A DNA stretch of 64,000 nucleotides from Shinella yambaruensis (GTDB lineage Bacteria; Pseudomonadota; Alphaproteobacteria; Rhizobiales; Rhizobiaceae): positions 62,001 to 126,000 of the forward strand of contig NZ_JALJCK010000016.1 of NCBI RefSeq assembly GCF_022899355.1. Direction: 5' to 3'. The translations under genes and the position numbers were made by a program. Numbering within the stretch: position 1 is the stretch's first letter; every line of letters starts with the position of its first letter. The notes below the pieces were generated by a model that saw only the letters and a list, made by a program, of their open reading frames with translations, was not told where the DNA came from and did no database searches. Below, one piece after another: positions 59,803 to 64,000 of the stretch.

Positions 59803-59994
59803 ATGCCTGCAAAATCGAAAGCACAGCAGAAAGCTGCCGGGGCCGCGCTCGCAGCCAAGCGCGGCGACATCAAGAAGAACGAACTGAAGGGCGCCTCGCG
59901 CAGCATGGAGAAATCCATGTCCGAAAGCGAGTTGAAGGAGCTGGCATCGACGAAGCGCAAGGGCAAGCCCGAGCACGCTTCGAAATCCGCCTGA
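59803..59994 (+). CDS. DUF3008 family small protein
   Basis: A 63-residue, lysine-rich protein, MPAKSKAQQKAAGAALAAKR at the start, with ELKGASRSMEKSMSESELKE later. This is the DUF3008 pattern, common in alphaproteobacteria and induced under stress in some. Likely disordered or a short helix pair. GAGGAGG stands before the ATG at 59803. It lies between the hybrid kinase and the receiver gene and has its own EcfG-like promoter. Confidence 0.82.
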   Translation: MPAKSKAQQKAAGAALAAKRGDIKKNELKGASRSMEKSMSESELKELASTKRKGKPEHASKSA

Positions 59995-60016
59995 CGCTTT
60001 GAACCGGGAGGAGCCG

Positions 60017-60394
60017 ATGCGTGTTCTGATCGTCGAGGATGAATTCCTGATCGCCAAACTTCTGGAAAATGTGGTGGAGGACGATGGCTACGAGGCCATC
60101 GGCCCGGTTTCGACCGTCGAGCAGGCCCTTGCCTATGCTCCGCGCGCCGACATCGCGCTGGTGGACCTCAGCCTTTCCGACGGAAACAGCGGCCAGCTTC
60201 TGGCGCGCCGGCTGATCGACCGCTTCGGTATCGACGTGATTTTCGTGACGGGTGATCCGGGCTCGGTGCAACAGGGGTTCGACGGCGCGCTTGCGGTGGT
60301 CAACAAACCGTTCCGCGACGAGGAGATCACCGGCGCGCTGGCCATGGCGCTGGACAAGCGCAGCCGGTCGATCGCCCGCCGCGCAGCCCCCTGA
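60017..60394 (+). CDS. Stand-alone response regulator receiver
   Basis: A 125-residue CheY-like protein without an output domain. Acidic pocket in LIVEDEFLIA, phospho-Asp in IALVDLSLSDGNSG, Thr in IFVTGDPG and Lys in VVNKPFRDEE. The ATG at 60017 follows GGGAGGAG. It is next to the hybrid kinase and could receive its phosphate or compete for it. A strong hairpin follows. Confidence 0.9.
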   Translation: MRVLIVEDEFLIAKLLENVVEDDGYEAIGPVSTVEQALAYAPRADIALVDLSLSDGNSGQLLARRLIDRFGIDVIFVTGDPGSVQQGFDGALAVVNKPFRDEEITGALAMALDKRSRSIARRAAP

Positions 60395-60407
60395 CGGCGG
60401 CGGCCAG

Positions 60408-60443
60408 CCAGAGCAACTCCGGAGAAACCCGGGATTGCTCTGG
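60408..60443. repeat. Long inverted repeat after the receiver gene
   Basis: CCAGAGCAA at 60408-60416 and TTGCTCTGG at 60435-60443 form a perfect 9-bp stem that can extend through CTCCGG/CCGGGA. There is no T tract. It separates the receiver gene (plus) from the RTX gene (minus) and may block both transcripts. Confidence 0.5.
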
Positions 60444-60481
60444 AAACCAGTTTCTGCCGCATTGTCCCGGCTGGGAATGCC

Positions 60482-62236
<1,755 letters not shown>

Positions 62237-62262
62237 TCAGGGTTTTGGGATACTGCTGCCCG

Positions 62263-63200
62263 TCAATTCGAGAGGAAATGCTGGCGGATATCGGACGGCG
62301 TCGCCTGGAAGCGGCGGCGGAAGAGCTGGTTGAACCAGGAGATGTCACCGAAGCCGGCCATCAGGGCGATGGCGGCGATCGTATGGTGTTTCAGGCCGGG
62401 ATCGCGCAGCAGCCCGTGCACATGATCGAGCCGCTCGGCGGTCACATGGTCTGTGAAGCTGGTGCCTTCCTCGTAGAACAGCGCGCGCACGTAAGGCACG
62501 CTGATGCCGTGGCGCTTTGCGAGCCATTCGAGGGAGAGACGCGGATCGCTAAGATGCGTGGCGATATCGGCCTTGAGCGCCTGCCGCCGCGCCGCGCGCG
62601 CGCCGTTCCCGCGCGCCTGGTGGGCGGCGTCGCGCTTTGCGCCCAGCATCAGCACGGCAAGGTCGACGAGATGGGCGGCAAAGACCGTCTGGTCCTCCTC
62701 GGTGATATCGGTATCGCTGTCGAGCAGCGAGGCGGCATAGCTGTTCAAGAGATGGGCCGCCGGGTCGCGCAGCGACCGCGTCTTCAGCAGACTGTCTGAA
62801 GACGCGATGCGATCGATGACCAGGGCGCGCGGAATGGCGATGCTAGGCATGAGCTCTTCTCGGCGACCATGGTCACCGTCTTGCGGTCGCGCCGCATCAC
62901 GTTTACGTCGCCCGGCCGGATGAAGAGGTCCTCGCCGCGGGCATCGTGCACGCCGTTGCCGCCGGCAATGCTGAGATAGAGCAGGTCGTCTTCGTCGGAC
63001 GGTGTGAGCAGCGTGACGGGCGTCGTGTTGGCGGCCGCGATATGCACGCCGCCGACCCCGCGCAGCCGCATGTCGATATCGACCGGCATCTCACCGAGAA
63101 AATCGATCGTGGTGCGGACGTGGCCATTGTAGACCGCCTCGACCAACTCCTTGCGCAGGCATTCGGCAGTCTCTCGCGTGGAAAACTGGACGACGGTCAT
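62263..63200 (-). pseudogene. AraC family regulator, split by a frameshift
   Basis: Two frames together give one AraC-type regulator of about 310 residues. The first, from ATG 63200, encodes the AraC-binding-like N-terminal domain (MPVDIDMRLRGVGGVHIAAA, FIRPGDVNVMRRDRKTVTMV). Near 62850 the frame should change to MPSIAIPRALVIDRIASSDS and on to the C-terminal double helix-turn-helix (LSLEWLAKRHGISVPYVRAL, IAAIALMAGFGDISWFNQLF). A one-base shift around 62845-62860 breaks it. The second half has its own ATG but a lone HTH half with no sensor would be unusual. It could be a real mutation or a read error. Confidence 0.75.
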
Positions 63201-63315
63201 CAGGCCCCCGGCAATCGTTGATCGTTCGCCCCGAAGCGCAGACTATGTCGCTGGAGGCCACAGGATCAAGACGTGCGGATGCACGCGCCTATTCGCGCGG
63301 CAGTAGAACGGCAAA

Positions 63316-64000
63316 CTAGTAATCGACCAGCCGCATCTCCGCCTCCGGCGTGCCGAAGCGCGGCTGGACGCCGAGAAGGGGCGCGACGCGCTGGATGATC
63401 GCCTTGATCATCGGCGCCGCGGTGGATGCCGCGGTTCGCCCGCCATTCTCACCCGTCCGGGGTGCATCGATGATGGAAAGGACGATGTATCGCGGCTTGT
63501 CCATCGGAAACGCGGCGACGAAGGCGTTGAAATTGATATCCTTGGCGTAGCGCCCGTTGATGACCTTGTCGGCCGTCCCGGTCTTTCCGCCGACATGGAA
63601 GCCATCGACCTGCGCGTTGCGGCCCGATCCTCTCTGTCCGTTCCAGTCATAGAGGAAGCGCATGTCCGCGCTCGTCGTTTCCTTGAGGACGCGGGTCGCG
63701 AGCGCCTGCGCCTCGTCCTTGGTGCGCGGAAGGAAGGTCGGCGGGATGAGGTAGCCGCCGTTCACCAGCGCGGCGGCCGCGACGGCGGTCTGCAGCGGCG
63801 TGGTGGCGACCCCGTGGCCGAAGGAGATCGTGACGGAATTGATCTTCTTCCATGTCCGCGGCTGGGTGGGCGTTGCGACGCCCGGCATTTCCGTCGCCAG
63901 TTTCGACAACAGGCCGAGCCGGGTGAGGAACTGCTGGTGGCCGTCGATGCCGACCATGTCGGCCACCGCGGCGGTGCCGATATTGGAGGAATACTGGAAC
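63316..64000 (-). CDS. Penicillin-binding protein/FtsI-type transpeptidase (5' end outside window)
   Basis: The last 228 codons of a class B penicillin-binding protein; the N-terminal part is beyond the right edge. The SxN motif is seen in FQYSSNIGTAAVADMVG at the very edge and the KTGT motif in FHVGGKTGTADKV. The spacing between them and the tail PMIKAIIQRVAPLLGVQPRF fit FtsI/Pbp3, which cross-links septal peptidoglycan in the periplasm. The S-x-x-K motif must lie outside. The cell-division ftsI is normally chromosomal in the dcw cluster, so this is probably a second copy. Confidence 0.88.
   Translation of the reverse strand, partial: FQYSSNIGTAAVADMVGIDGHQQFLTRLGLLSKLATEMPGVATPTQPRTWKKINSVTISFGHGVATTPLQTAVAAAALVNGGYLIPPTFLPRTKDEAQALATRVLKETTSADMRFLYDWNGQRGSGRNAQVDGFHVGGKTGTADKVINGRYAKDINFNAFVAAFPMDKPRYIVLSIIDAPRTGENGGRTAASTAAPMIKAIIQRVAPLLGVQPRFGTPEAEMRLVDY

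Overview
The window is GC-rich DNA from an alphaproteobacterium, most likely a member of the Rhizobiaceae. The best evidence is a complete repABC replication and partition module at about 35.7-39.4 kb, with its small antisense RNA between repB and repC. This makes the molecule a large plasmid or chromid, not a main chromosome. Rhizobial-type small genes (DUF982, DUF2934, DUF3008), promoter motifs of the EcfG general-stress type and a rhizopine-catabolism-like (moc) gene set agree with this. Genus cannot be decided from the sequence alone. No tRNA, rRNA, transposase or CRISPR array was seen.

Layout. 0-3 kb: a cut GNAT acetyltransferase, a flavin monooxygenase and an opine-dehydrogenase-family gene. 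3.2-12.3 kb: a LysR regulator followed by a polyamine-type ABC importer (binding protein, two permeases, ATPase), a flavin monooxygenase, two AhpD/CMD-like proteins and a MATE exporter, all co-directional. 12.3-16 kb: a frameshifted GFA gene and pntAB (proton-translocating transhydrogenase).

16-33.3 kb is the most unusual part: a catabolic island with an SsuABC-type importer, a CobW GTPase, RidA, a GntR/FCD regulator, three different amidohydrolase-superfamily enzymes, an isochorismatase-VOC fusion, a 4-oxalocrotonate tautomerase, a degenerate phytanoyl-CoA-dioxygenase-like protein, a dipicolinate-synthase-A-like protein, an opine-dehydrogenase-family protein, a creatinase-fold (M24) protein and a muconate-cycloisomerase-group enolase. 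Four promoters in it have the same architecture: a TTGACA box followed by a paired TGATCA operator. They therefore probably form one regulon under the GntR protein. The substrate is unknown; a cyclic, nitrogen-containing compound is the best guess.

33.3-39.8 kb: tyrosine recombinase, a small exported protein and repCBA. 39.8-45.5 kb: a LacI regulator and a five-gene set resembling rhizopine mocDEF plus a mocB-like binding protein and a sugar-isomerase-like protein. 45.5-54.9 kb: glycogen-to-trehalose genes (treY, a CBS protein, treZ, and divergent glgX), topoisomerase IB and a four-gene operon of small stress-type proteins. EcfG-like promoters (GGAAC-N16-[C/G]GTT) stand before glgX, treZ, the small-protein operon and the DUF3008 gene. 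55-60.5 kb: an SDR, a large hybrid histidine kinase, DUF3008 and a stand-alone receiver. 60.5-64 kb: an RTX-type calcium-binding protein, a frameshifted AraC regulator and the C-terminal part of an FtsI-type transpeptidase that runs off the window.
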